Source: Laccaria trichodermophora
Lineage: Eukaryota > Basidiomycota > Agaricomycetes > Agaricales > Hydnangiaceae
Direction of reading: 5' to 3'
Assembly: GCA_018417955.1 (NCBI GenBank)
Contig: JACTVC010000008.1
Location: 992,001-1,056,000, forward strand
Length of the DNA: 64,000 nt
Shown here: piece by piece, positions 28,849-38,525 of the stretch
How positions within the stretch are numbered: the stretch's first letter is position 1
How the letters are laid out: every line of letters begins with the position of its first letter
Translations under genes and position numbers: made by a program
The notes under the pieces: generated by a model
What the model was told of the DNA's origin: nothing
Database searches by the model: none
The model's input: the letters and a program-made list of their open reading frames with translations, nothing else

Positions 28849-30046
28849 TTAAATAGCCAGTATTGTACGAGTCAGCTCTTCTATTGTTTGCCATTGAGGT
28901 GGTTTGACGTCAAGCCTCTCCCCAACCTTTTTATGCCAGAAGTGAGCCAAACAGGCCCGGTCACCGACAACGGGACAAACGCCATGTGGCAACACATTGC
29001 CAGCCAGGCCCACAAGAGTTCCTGGGTCATAAAGGAGGCTGAATCCGAGCCCGGGCATGTAAAACCGACCTCGGTCGTACTGGCCGATCGTCAACAACAT
29101 GTCGAAAGACTCCCTATAGCCCTTTACATCTCGGTGGGTAATTGTCTCTCTGTTTATGATGACTGAAAGGCCGGTGAAAGGTGTACCCCACACTCCCAGA
29201 GCCGATCTGGTAGCTTGATCTTGCAGGCCGTCCTCGGCGAGCTTGTCAAAGACCGCAAATCCTGACTCACATAGGTCGGGTTGAATGATGGAGTATATGG
29301 CAGAGATAACGGCATTGATGAAGGAGAGTGATTTAAGATAGATTAGGTTACTGGCCTGTTGGATATCGGAGGAAGGATGAAGTGGATCAGCAGGACCTTC
29401 ATGTCCTTGGGAGAACCAGCCGGGTGATAAATTTACTATGCCGGTCGTTTTGCTACCGTGGTTGGGGTGGATTTGATCCCACCAACTCCCATTATTTTTC
29501 CTTTTGGGTTTTAGATTCTCCGTCTGGGTCCAAATCAGTTCCTGGACAGGTCCGAGTTAAAAACGTCTCAGTTATTGGGGGAAATAATTACCTGAAGGTC
29601 TTCTGAGAATAACTTTGGGAAGTACCACAGAAGAATATGGCCGGCCTTGTCGGTTATGTGGCAAGGTTTATCAAGGTAAGGGATGTCGACCGTCGATGTT
29701 GACTGGTAGATCAGTGGGAATCTTGTTAAGAGTCTCTTTTCTAAATCCTCATTGCTTCCACTCTGCCTTGGTGATAACTCGGCCACGTAATCTCGGACAT
29801 CCCAGTCAGTTTGATCTGGAGAGGCTTTATTAGCCTGTCTGATACAGCCAGTTGAACATCGGACTTACATGATTGATTCCAGGCTTCTTCGAGCATCCTA
29901 ATGACTTTTTGAACTTGAACTTGAGGTCCGGATGGAAGAAGCCATGTTGGTCTAGCAGGCTGAGGATGAATCAATGGCATTCTGGAACTTAGAAGCCGGC
30001 CTTTAATGTAGTGAGCTAAATCTTGTGAACATTGAGAGGGAGTCAT
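28849..30046 (-). CDS. TET/JBP-family 2-oxoglutarate/Fe(II) dioxygenase (364 aa)
   Basis: There are three exons, 30046-29869, 29815-29592 and 29541-28849. Phases agree and there is no internal stop, giving 364 aa. The C-terminal 110 residues show the double-stranded beta-helix signature of TET/JBP enzymes. H270-x-D272 lies in TITHRDVKG, then IGQYDRGRFYMPGLG and LLYDPGTLVGLAG, then the distal iron ligand H320 in LPHGV and the 2-oxoglutarate-binding R329 in VGDRACLAHFW. TET/JBP enzymes oxidise 5-methylcytosine or thymine in DNA, and in mushrooms they are expanded together with KDZ transposons. All key residues are present, so it could be active. The N-terminal 130 residues (with YFPKLFSEDLQ) are less familiar. 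It is convergent with the 28007 gene. The exact oxidation product cannot be read from sequence. Confidence 0.88.
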
Positions 30047-30333
30047 GGTTAAAAATAAAAATAAAAATCCCATTGACTTTTTATCTCCCAAAACATGAGG
30101 CCAGGGCATTGTCGTTCATTACGTCGAAATATATTAATTACGTTGAATTTAGGGTGAGAGGGTATTGATGGCCTTGTACTCGGCTCCATCTTGGCGTTGG
30201 TGCAGCCTGATGCTTATGGCCGGCCGATTCAGGCGGCCCATCAAAAGCGCAGATAATTTTTTTTTGGACAAATTCAACGTTACAGGTATGGAATGATATC
30301 TATTAAGAGACCCGTGTTACGCCGCATGCTCTT

Positions 30334-30680
30334 TCATAATAGGTGAAATGGTGTTTGGATAGAAAAAAACAGGACGTACGGAAGGGTGACCTTCTCCCCA
30401 TCATCGTCAATGATAGTTAAGAGCATGGTCCCCTGATCACCATGTTAGTGGACAAAATGAAGAACCGAGGGGATTGCTCACGTCAGGCAACCGGCCCGTG
30501 GAGTCCACCGTCGCAAACATGAGACCGCCGCTGCACAGATTGAACCATACACGGGTTCCTTTCTGATGGATCATCAGCTGGTTAGACCAATCAATGGAGA
30601 AATACAGAACTTACGGGGAAGGGGTTGGGTGGAGGGATGCCCAATAGAGTCCAGATCGTCATGGGGGTGAAGTGATTCAT
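30334..30680 (-). CDS. Short KDZ-element ORF, possibly the 3' end of a decayed gene
   Basis: Three phase-0 exons can be read on the minus strand from ATG at 30680: MNHFTPMTIWTLLG.., then LMIHQKGTRVWFNLCSGG.., then GTMLLTIIDDDGEKVTLP... They are joined by introns of about 40-45 nt and end at TGA 30336-30334. The same frame stays open upstream of the ATG for about 25 codons (ending near 30760), so the true start may be in a lost or unseen exon. The protein is about 87 aa with an acidic IIDDDGE loop. No family is recognised. It may be a remnant. Confidence 0.45.
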
Positions 30681-30860
30681 GTCACAGTGAGGGGTGTGGG
30701 GGAAGATGGGTCCTTGAAATGTGAGAGTTTTTAAACGAGGAAACACACATGTCTCAGGTTAAATTACAACCCTCGATCCAACCCTATATCAGAAGCATAA
30801 GAATATCTGGCAGATGCCTCGAGGACTCCCCACAAAAAGTTGAAAATGTCATCAGGATAA

Positions 30861-30909
30861 GCATGGCCGGGGATTGAACCCGGAAGGCAACTACCATTAG
30901 ACCATGCCA
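30861..30909 (-). other. Truncated tRNA-like sequence
   Basis: Read on the minus strand it has GCATGG paired with CCATGC, a D-arm/A-box (TGGTCTAATGGTAG) and a perfect T-arm with a CCGGG/CCCGG stem around TTCAATC. The anticodon arm is missing, so the total is about 49 nt. It is not a functional cytosolic tRNA. It could be a tRNA-derived repeat head or a Pol III promoter remnant. Confidence 0.6.
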
Positions 30910-31654
30910 GATTCCAAAGATTTTGGGCAAATTTGAAAGGACATTGATGGGGACCTGCCCAGGCACAAGTTGAAGCCCCATGCTCGGGCCTACTTTCTAA
31001 TCGTGTCCTGGGCCGGAAGTATCCAGTTAAGGCTCACTAAAATCTCCTGACCAAAATTATCTTGCAACACTGACTTGGCCTAGTCGTCATGGTGGAAGGT
31101 GCTTCATGATCTATGTGTATATGCCCTGGGTTCAAATCCCACACAAGTCATTCTCATGACATTTAATACTTGATTTTTGCACCGGTTGTCTTATGGCCCG
31201 GGTTCACCCCCCGAACAAGTAAGTCAGTGCCGACCTTGCAGGCCCTGATTCAGTATGCCCCAGCTTCAAATGCCGAACACGTTTACTTCTATTAGAATGA
31301 TTGTTGACCAGCATTTTGTTGTAAGATTGACTTGGCTTAGTGGTTAAGGTGGCATGTGTACGTAGTGCATCTGCTCGGGTTCAAATCCCAAACAAGTCAG
31401 TGCTTGTACATCTTCGAATATTTTTTACATACATTGCTATACGGTCGCCAGCTAAGAGATACTGACCAAGAGTTTGTTGCGACATTGACTTGGCTTATTG
31501 GTTAAGATGGCAGGTGTACTTAGTGTATCTCTGTATGCCCTGGGTTCAAATCCCGAAAAAGTCGTTCATTCTTCTCCACTATTTTTTACTTACTGCTATT
31601 ATTAGAAGTGACATGGTTGGCATCCATTCCCTCTTACAAACTACCGAGCTTGCA

Positions 31655-32215
31655 GAGTTAGGCCGAGAACGGGTAGTTGTCTTAGGCCGAGAACCTGTTG
31701 TCTTAGGCCGAGAACGGGTAAGTTACAAAGTGCCGAGCGGTTTAAATCATCGTCTTCCAAGATCTGGTCCCTAGAAGGGGTTGTTGTCTTTTGCCGAGAG
31801 CGGGTAAGTTACAAAGTACCAAGCAGATTGTCTTGGTAGTCATCTTCGGCCGAGAATGCGTAAAGTTACCAAGTGCCGAGCTTGCAGGCCCAGGTTCAAT
31901 TCATCGTCCGCTGAATTGACTGGAGAGTGACCAACATTTCTAGAACGGGTAGTTGTCTTCTTAGGCCGAGAACTAGTTGTCTTTGGCCGAGAACGGGTAA
32001 GTTACAAAGAGCAGAGTGGTTCAAATCATCATCTGGTCCCTAGAAGGGGTTGTTGTCTTGTGCCGAGAGTGGGTAGTATACAAAGTACCGAGCAGATTGT
32101 CTTGGTAGTCATCTTAGGCCGAGAACGTGTAAAGTTACCAAGTGCCGAGCTTGCAGGCCCAGGTTCAATTCATCGTCTTCCGAATTGACTGGAGATACTG
32201 ACCAACATTTCGCAA
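31655..32215 (+). repeat. Tandem repeat of about 280 bp rich in GGCCGAGAACGGG
   Basis: Two long units (about 31655-31935 and 31945-32215) share TTAGGCCGAGAAC, CCCTAGAAGGGGTTGTTGTC, AGCAGATTGTCTTGGTAG and GTGCCGAGCTTGCAGGCCC in the same order. A shorter third version lies at about 32890-33185. No coding capacity is evident. Confidence 0.75.
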
Positions 32216-32649
32216 CATTGGCTTGGCTTAGTGGTTAAGGTGGCAGGTGTATGTAGTATGCCCAGGTTCAAATCCCAAACAGGTCATTGCTTGGACATCT
32301 TCAAAAACTTATTGCTATTAGAGTCACATGGTCGGCAGGTAAAAGATACAGACCGACATCCTCTTCCCCTTTGGCTTGGCTTATTGATTAAGCTGGGAGG
32401 TGTGTGTAGTATATGTATGTATGCCCTGGGTTCGAATCCCGAACAAATTTTTTACTTACTGCTATTATGGTCGGCAGCCAAAAGATACTGACCGACGTCG
32501 TCTTCCAACGTTGGCTTAGCTTAGTGATTAAGCTGGGAGGTGTACAGAGTGTCTGAATGCCCTGGGTTCGAATCCCAGAAGTCAGTTACACCTATCAAAA
32601 CTCTTTTGTTAAAATTTACTAATCAATGCTAGTTTGACCGATATCTTGT

Positions 32650-32780
32650 GGATCATGTTGAAAATTAACCATAACTACAATAGGTCTCACCAGCTGACCC
32701 TGGTAACCAGAGTTCAGGGCTCTCGGCCGACCGCCAACCCAGGCAAATTCAAAATGTCCGCCGACCTTGCATAGCCTAGC
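32650..32780 (-). repeat. Right-arm copy of the left subterminal repeat (inverted)
   Basis: It shares with 3655-3790, in inverted orientation, AACTACAATA, CAGCTGACCC, CTCTCGGCCGA, CCCAGG, TTCAAAA and CCGACCTTGCATAG, in that order. It lies about 1.2 kb from the right end but only about 0.2 kb from the left end, so the right arm has gained DNA. Confidence 0.7.
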
Positions 32781-33904
32781 TGCTAATCAGAAGTGAAGGC
32801 CCTCAGCCGATCACCAACCCAGCAACGTTCAAAACATGGTTGCAACTTGTTCATTTTTGTAACACTGGCTAGAATTTACTAATCAATTCTTACCGAGCTT
32901 GCAGACCCGGATTAGGTGTCTTAGACCGAGAACGGGAAGTTGCTTTAGGCCAGGTAAGTGACCGAATCCATGTAACTTCTCAGTATCAAGTTACAAAGTA
33001 CCGAGCTTTCAGGCAGGGTCGAACATTGACTTCAGATACTGACAATTTTAAATTTTACTAATCAATGCTCCCTTATTGCAGAGCCGAGTTAGTCAGCTTA
33101 GGCCGAGAACGGGTAATTTTTTTGATAGTTATCTTAGGCCGAGAACCAAGTTACAAAGTGCCGAGCTTGCAGGCCGACATTGACTTGAGATCCTGACCAA
33201 TTGGCTTGGCTCAGTGGTTAAGATGGGAGGTGTACGCATTGTATCTATGTATGCCCTGGGTTCAAATCCCTAACAAGTCATGTTGGCTATCCTGAACAGT
33301 CTTTTACTTACTACTAACTATATTAGAGTGACATGGTCGTCAGCTAAAAGATACTCCCCAACTTCCTCTTGCAGCGCTGACTTGGCTTAGTGGTTGAGCT
33401 GGGAGGTGTACATAGTGTATGTATGTATACCCTGGGTTCGAATCCCAGAAGTCACTTGAGTACCGACGGAGTAAACTCTTTTTTTTTTGTAACCACTCAA
33501 GGTGATGTTAGAAGACAATCATTATTGTAGCATTGACCACTAAGCCAAGTCATTATGGCAAGGGAATGACACATCTGACCTGGGACATTATCCAGCCGAA
33601 AGAAGGTTACAACCACAGATGGGAAATAATGGCAAAGGGGAGTTGGGATAAAACGAGGAAAATGGTTTTGGGCCGGCCTCGGGCTGACAATGAGATTCAT
33701 GACCTCGGTATGTCAACTGATTGGACCGGGCCAAGTTTTGGCTGGTCAGCTGACTCATAATCCATGTTGGAACAGAGCGGCTGACCCACAATCCAAGGCA
33801 ATTTCAGTGGGGTCAACTCATCATTAGGCTCCTCGGCCGGCACATAGAACCACTCCTTAAGAATATATAGGTGGCCGGGCCAGGTTTGATGGGGTCAACA
33901 TATG

Positions 33905-33975
33905 TATCGGCTCATCAGCAGGCACCATCAACTATGGCCTGTTTGTATAGTCAGGGGTCTCAGTGTTGTTGGGGT
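33905..33975 (-). repeat. Right terminal inverted repeat of the KDZ element
   Basis: It is the inverted counterpart of 3437-3506, beginning TATCGGCTCATCAGCAGG and ending CAGTGTTGTTGGGGT. The outermost base is uncertain by several nt. Confidence 0.85.
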
Positions 33976-34498
33976 AAGGTCACTAATACTTGTGTGTAGC
34001 TGATTTGTTTATTTGATATGTGACCACAATGTATCTAATAGGTGCATTATGCTCACATGCTTGATGTATTACTGTGGTAAAGTAAATATGCACACACAAA
34101 TCCAATCAACACAGGACTGCTAGGCACAGTATATTGACATCAAATAAAATGCTTCCAATGTAATCAAGGGGCAAATTGAAAAGTCACAGAAGAACTGTGG
34201 CCATCATGCAGGCAAGATTTGGGTGACATGCACATGCTGGGGAAATTTATTATCTGAGCATCATTGAAGTGATGGTAACATTTTGATTACATATAAAATA
34301 TTCTTCAAATTTGCCTCAGTGGCACATGAAAGAGATATTTTGGTCACATTTAAGACATAATGCTTCCATTTGCTTCAAAATGAACACAGTATTTTCTTGG
34401 CAGTACCATTCATAATAAGCCTGGCATGGCCATGTGAAAGTATAGTGAATGATCAAAAAAAAAAAAACTTCGCATTTGCCTAGGAAACACATTGAGAA
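33976..34498. other. CpG-poor intergenic DNA
   Basis: AT-rich DNA without a recognisable gene or repeat. It has a 12-nt poly-A run near 34457. Confidence 0.5.
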
Positions 34499-35761
34499 TA
34501 GTGTTGCCAAAGTTCAGTTCCAAACCATCAGTTTGGACCAAACTGGCAGAACCAAATGGACAGTTCAGTTACAGTTCTGGTTCTGGTTCAGGCTAGGGTG
34601 GTCAGTTCTAGTTTGCAGTTCAGGCTTGAGAGAAATTTCGAGAACTGTATTAGAACTGGTTCAAACTGAACTGAACATTGACTGAATGTACATTTTATTA
34701 TTATTATTGAGAATTGGCTGAGTCATGCAAGAAAAATGTGGAATAAAGTTGCATTTGTGAGTGTTGAGTTGTGTTTGCATGTCTGTTTCCTATTCAACCA
34801 ACCCTACTATCTGCCTCCACTCTTTGACCCCCTTTAAACCTTCCAAATTGGATCAAGGAGATGATCAATCCCACTCATCACACTCACTTTCACATCCCCT
34901 GGATGGAGGTACTCTTTTCCCTAAACTCCTGCATCTCCCCAAACAATGAATGGTAGTATGATGTGGCTCCAAATTTTGTGCATGTTCAATGCTGAAAATG
35001 GTAGGGGTGTGTTATTGCTTATGAAGAGTGGTGAAGGGGAAGAGTTCAAGAGGAAAGGGGTGAAGAGGACAAAGTAAAGGAAGGAGCGATACAATTCACA
35101 TGGTTTGTAGGTGTTGAGGTTACACTCTTTTGTGAGTTGGTTGGTATGAGAACCCTTAAACAAACTTGAATTTTGATGTTAGGATGCTGAGGTGAAGACA
35201 GATATTAGTAAGTGTTGGAGGTTCTGCCTTGAGCTGATGATTGCTGCATGTAACTGTGTGCATGACAACCCAGATTTCATCTTCATCCATCCCCAATCAC
35301 AATTTTAACATGCAGGATAAAGTCCCTCATTGTCTCTCACACCTTTCCCCAACAACATTTGATTCTCTACAATAACTGTGTTTATTGACTTGCGGTGCAC
35401 AGTCACCCAAAACCTCGAAAATCATAGTCAATGATGTATCTCCCACTGCCAGGCCTTCAAGCATATGTCAGATCCACTGTTGAACTTGTTGGGCACACCA
35501 ATGCTGGAGATTTCATGTACAGCAACCTTGGTCGATTGAGTGATGACATCAGCAGCTGTTGAGGTGGAGATACCAACTTGCTGCCCAGTTTTTGCCAGTT
35601 TGGCAGTCCAAACTGAGAACTGAACTGAACTGGACAGGGAAGAACAGTTCTTACCAGTTGAGTCCTGTTCAGTCCTCAGTTCTGCCTGGGGGTCATCAGT
35701 TTGGTTCTCAGTTTTTAAAAAGATGAGAAGAACTGGACTGAACTGAACTTCGGCAACACTA
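34499..35761. mobile_element. Non-autonomous TIR element (about 1.26 kb)
   Basis: The left end TAGTGTTGCCAAAGTTCAGT (34499) is matched in inverted orientation by the right end, which finishes ACTTCGGCAACACTA (35761). About 20 bp match with one difference. TA at both borders could be the target duplication (Tc1/mariner-like), or the tips may be hAT-like, since CAGTGTTGCC-type tips occur there. Both ends also carry clustered AACTGAAC / CAGTTC words for about 180 bp. The interior has only short broken frames, so no transposase can be named. Confidence 0.65.
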
Positions 35762-35989
35762 AAATTTGAGAAAGAAATCTCATTACATGGGGTAAAATTT
35801 AAATCATTCAAAAAAGAATGCAGCTGTTCACTGGTAGAGTACCTCTAGTAAGAGTTACAGAAAGGGGTGACAGGGAGACTTCCAGCTAACAAGGTATCAA
35901 TAGACTGGCTTCATTAGCTGTCAGTATTCAAGTCTGGATGATTATTGATAATGGAAATTAATATGTGATATACTAATTATTGTGCTTAG

Positions 35990-36464
35990 CAGTCAGCAGT
36001 CAGCATTATTATTGAGATGAAATTTTGATTATTTGCAGTTAGCAGTCAGCATTACTCAGTGCATAGCTTACCTTTATCTATTTACCCATTAGCATCAGTC
36101 TAGCATCCTTCCTAAAATGTTCATCTACAATAGTCATCACTAACAACTAAGTGTTCTTATTAATGACAGTATGACTGGCTATCCTTATCAGATGTAAAGG
36201 TTGATCCTAACATAGGTAGTAATTGATTTTGCTGATGTTAATTGGTAACTTTTGAAGGTAAGTGATGCACAGGGTACAGATCATAAATAAAAATACTGCT
36301 AACTGTTGACTGCTAACAACTAACTGATCTTATTGATGCTAACTGTGACAGTATGACTAGCTATCCTAATGGATACAGATAATTGATAATCATAATGCTA
36401 ACTGCTGACTGCTAACAACTAACTGTTCTTATTAATGCTAACCATGATAGTATGACTGGCTATC
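35990..36464. repeat. Direct repeats of a TGCTAAC / GTATGACTGGCTATCC unit
   Basis: Three units (about 36128-36200, 36290-36372 and 36395-36466) share CTAACAACTAACTG, TTCTTATTAATG, GTATGACTGGCTATCC and similar words. Inverted forms (GTTAGCAGTCAGCATTA) lie at 35990-36060. This is a decayed satellite or hairpin-type repeat. It abuts the inverted gypsy duplication. Confidence 0.6.
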
Positions 36465-38268
36465 CCTGTACATGAAATAGAAATGTTAGCAGGAATTGAA
36501 ACAATGCTGTGGCATCAAGACATCCTGCAAGAAGTAAAATTCAAGTGGATTACAGACCACAAAGGTCTGGAACACTTACTAAACCAGAAGAACCTACCTC
36601 TCTGGACATCAAGTGCATTGGATCAAGAAGATTAGCAAGTTTGATTTTGACATCATGTATATCTCTGGCTCAGAAAATGTTGTTGCAGATTCTCTGTCAT
36701 GCATGTATTCAGCAGACAGTTCAGGTACAACACATGCATCAAGTGAATACACTTACTTTGGTGTTGTTGATGACAATGGCCTCAAACTTGAGTCCATGTG
36801 CATGCCTGTCCTAGCTGGGATTGAGGCACATGTGGCTGTACAAAAGTGCCCCAGAAAGGTCTTGGCTGGTGCTGAGACTGGTCAACCAGAAACATTGAAA
36901 GAATTTGTGGCACATATGAAAGAGCATTTCATTCTGAAAGGCCCTGCAGAATGAAAAGGAGGGCAGAAGTGGGAAGGTGAAAGTAAAAACATGCACCCAC
37001 AACTGCTAAACTCACAATTTGATTGCCACCAAGTGCTAAAAATAATGTTGTGCCCAGCACTCAGAATAGCATGGAATCTAGATCTGATTCTGCACTGCTG
37101 CTGAATGCTATAATTAGTGATCAATCAATCCTGAATGTGGAACAATTGAATTCCACACCACTGACTTACCCATTGCTTGTGAGTATAGTCTCCAAAAGTA
37201 CCCTCAGAATTGACCTGCTCAAAGAGGTGAAGGGAAAATACAAACTTGATCCTGCTTTCAAAATTATTATTGATAAGCCTCAGGATTTTAGGAACTTTGA
37301 GTTTGAGGATGGAATTCTATTCCTCAAAGATCAAGATCGGAAGCTTCTTTGTATTCCCAAAGTGCTGATACAGGGAAGAAGTGCTCATGAAATTATTCTC
37401 TTAGAAGCTCACTCACTCTTGGCTCATCTTGGAGCCAGTAAAACTCTGGATTTCTTATGAGACCATGTCTGGTGGAAGGATATTGTTTCTGACACTAAAG
37501 CATTTTGTGAAACTTGCAAGCAAAGCAAGCCAAGTAATCAAAAACCTTATGCTTCATTGAACCCTTTGCCTGTTCCTAGTCAACCCTGGGAATCTATAGG
37601 CATTGATTTTGTAGGCCCATTGCCTGAATCTAAAAATCATGATAGCATATTTGACTCTATCACAGTTGTCATTTGTTTGCTCACAGCAATGGTTCATTTG
37701 ATTTCAAGCTGGATCAATTACAATGCAAGGCAAATAGCTAAATTAATGTTCAAAGAAGTGTATAAATTACATGGGCTACCCAAGAACATTATTAGTGATT
37801 GAGATGTCCTTTTCACCAGTGTATTCTGGGGACATCTCCATAAATTGATTGGCACAAAATTGAAATTGTCAAGTGCTTACCATCCAGAAACTACCAAACA
37901 TGCTAACCACATGGTGACACAAATGCTCCATCAATGCATTAATGATCAGCAATCTGATTGGGTATCTCAGCTGCCTTCAATTGAATTTGCAATAAATTCT
38001 GCAAGATCAGAAAGTACTGGTTTTGCCCCCTTTTTCTTAAATTCTGCACCCATGGCCAGGCCTATGATCTGGACTTTGGCACACCCTGATGAATATCCTT
38101 CTGTCTGCACACTTGTGCTACAAAATAAATTAGTCCTTATATCAGCACATGACAGTATTCTTGCAGCATGCATAAAACAAACACACAATGCAAATAGAAA
38201 ATGGCAGTTGGTCCCATTTAAGGAAAATGACTTGGTTTACATTTCAACTAAAAACATATCATTTCCAA
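36465..38268 (+). repeat. Left arm of a 1,804-bp inverted duplication
   Basis: It is the reverse complement of 38526-40329. The arms have equal length, and several internal frame borders map symmetrically about 38397, so there are no net indels. The one difference I noticed is TGA (36952-36954) here against CGA in the other arm. The loop of 257 bp is 38269-38525. Confidence 0.9.
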
Positions 38269-38525
38269 AGGGACTAGCTTGTAAATCAGTCCCCAAGTAC
38301 ATAGGTCCCTACAAAATTATTAGGTACTTTAAAAACCAGTCATTTTGGATTGATTTACCAGCTCATTCGAAGCAGAGATGAGTGCATGATGTATTTCATG
38401 CTGTCAGATAAATGCTGAGGAATAGGGGAATAAATTTGGATATTACCCACAAAGATCTGTGGGTCTTCAGAAGGTGCACTGTGTCCTCTTGGAAAAGAAG
38501 ACATGTTGGATACACCTAGCAAGTC
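36465..38525 (+). pseudogene. Degenerate Ty3/gypsy pol, 3' part (RNase H to integrase C terminus), plus copy
   Basis: On the plus strand the fragment starts within RNase H (LAGIETMLWHQDILQ, WITDHKGLEHL). It continues through a linker and the integrase core (GIDFVGPLPESKNHD, LHGLPKNIISD, LSSAYHPETTKHAN) and ends with the GPY/F module (PKYIGPYKI) in the loop of the inverted duplication. It is broken by several stops, many of them TGA in place of expected Arg codons, which fits C-to-T decay at CpG. No LTR was identified. Confidence 0.85.

Larger units (their letters stand above)
31071..33454 (+). repeat. Array of eight tRNA-like (SINE-type) units
   Basis: The units are at 31071-31150, 31328-31399, 31486-31564, 32219-32286, 32372-32447, 32512-32584, 33202-33280 and 33378-33454. 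Each reads TGACTTGGCTTAGTGGTTAAG (or close; A-box) ... CCTGGGTTC(A/G)AATCCC (B-box) ... AAGTCA. TGACTT can pair with AAGTCA as an acceptor stem, and CTGGG with CCCAG as a T stem. The anticodon-arm region is variable. Several units share the upstream phrase GGTCGGCAGCTAAAAGATACTGACC, so the repeat is longer than the tRNA part. A partial ninth unit lies inverted at about 33534-33553. This is the structure of a tRNA-derived SINE family or of Pol III-read units amplified inside the transposon. Confidence 0.75.
30681..33904. repeat. Gene-free right arm of the KDZ element: SINE-like units and GCCGAG repeats
   Basis: I find no protein gene. The arm holds one truncated tRNA-like sequence, eight tRNA-like SINE units, a tandem repeat of about 280 bp rich in GGCCGAGAACGGG, an inverted match to the left subterminal region (32650-32780) and further GGCC(G/A) words near the end (33690-33870). 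Confidence 0.7.
3437..33975. mobile_element. Composite KDZ-class DNA transposon carrying a TET/JBP gene (about 30.5 kb with nested LTR element; about 19 kb without)
   Basis: Both ends are visible. About 70 bp at 3437-3506 is the inverted, roughly 90% identical copy of 33905-33975. Between them lie a KDZ transposase with its CxC2 zinc cluster, a TET/JBP-like dioxygenase, a coiled-coil gene, a short ORF and three accessory genes. A second inverted match (about 3655-3790 against 32650-32780) lies inside the ends. KDZ elements of mushroom fungi are known to carry TET/JBP genes, so the gene content fits the class. An LTR retrotransposon (14776-26043) interrupts the transposase intron. I could not resolve a target-site duplication, so the outer borders are good to roughly 10 bp. 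The transposase has one in-frame TGA, so this copy is probably not autonomous. Confidence 0.85.

Noticed and set aside
31655..33185. CRISPR-like array
   Set aside because: The repeats are long, unevenly spaced and eukaryotic in context; they are tandem and tRNA-like repeats.
31071..33454. Functional tRNA genes
   Set aside because: The units have promoter boxes and T stems, but the anticodon arm is variable and no consistent anticodon can be assigned.
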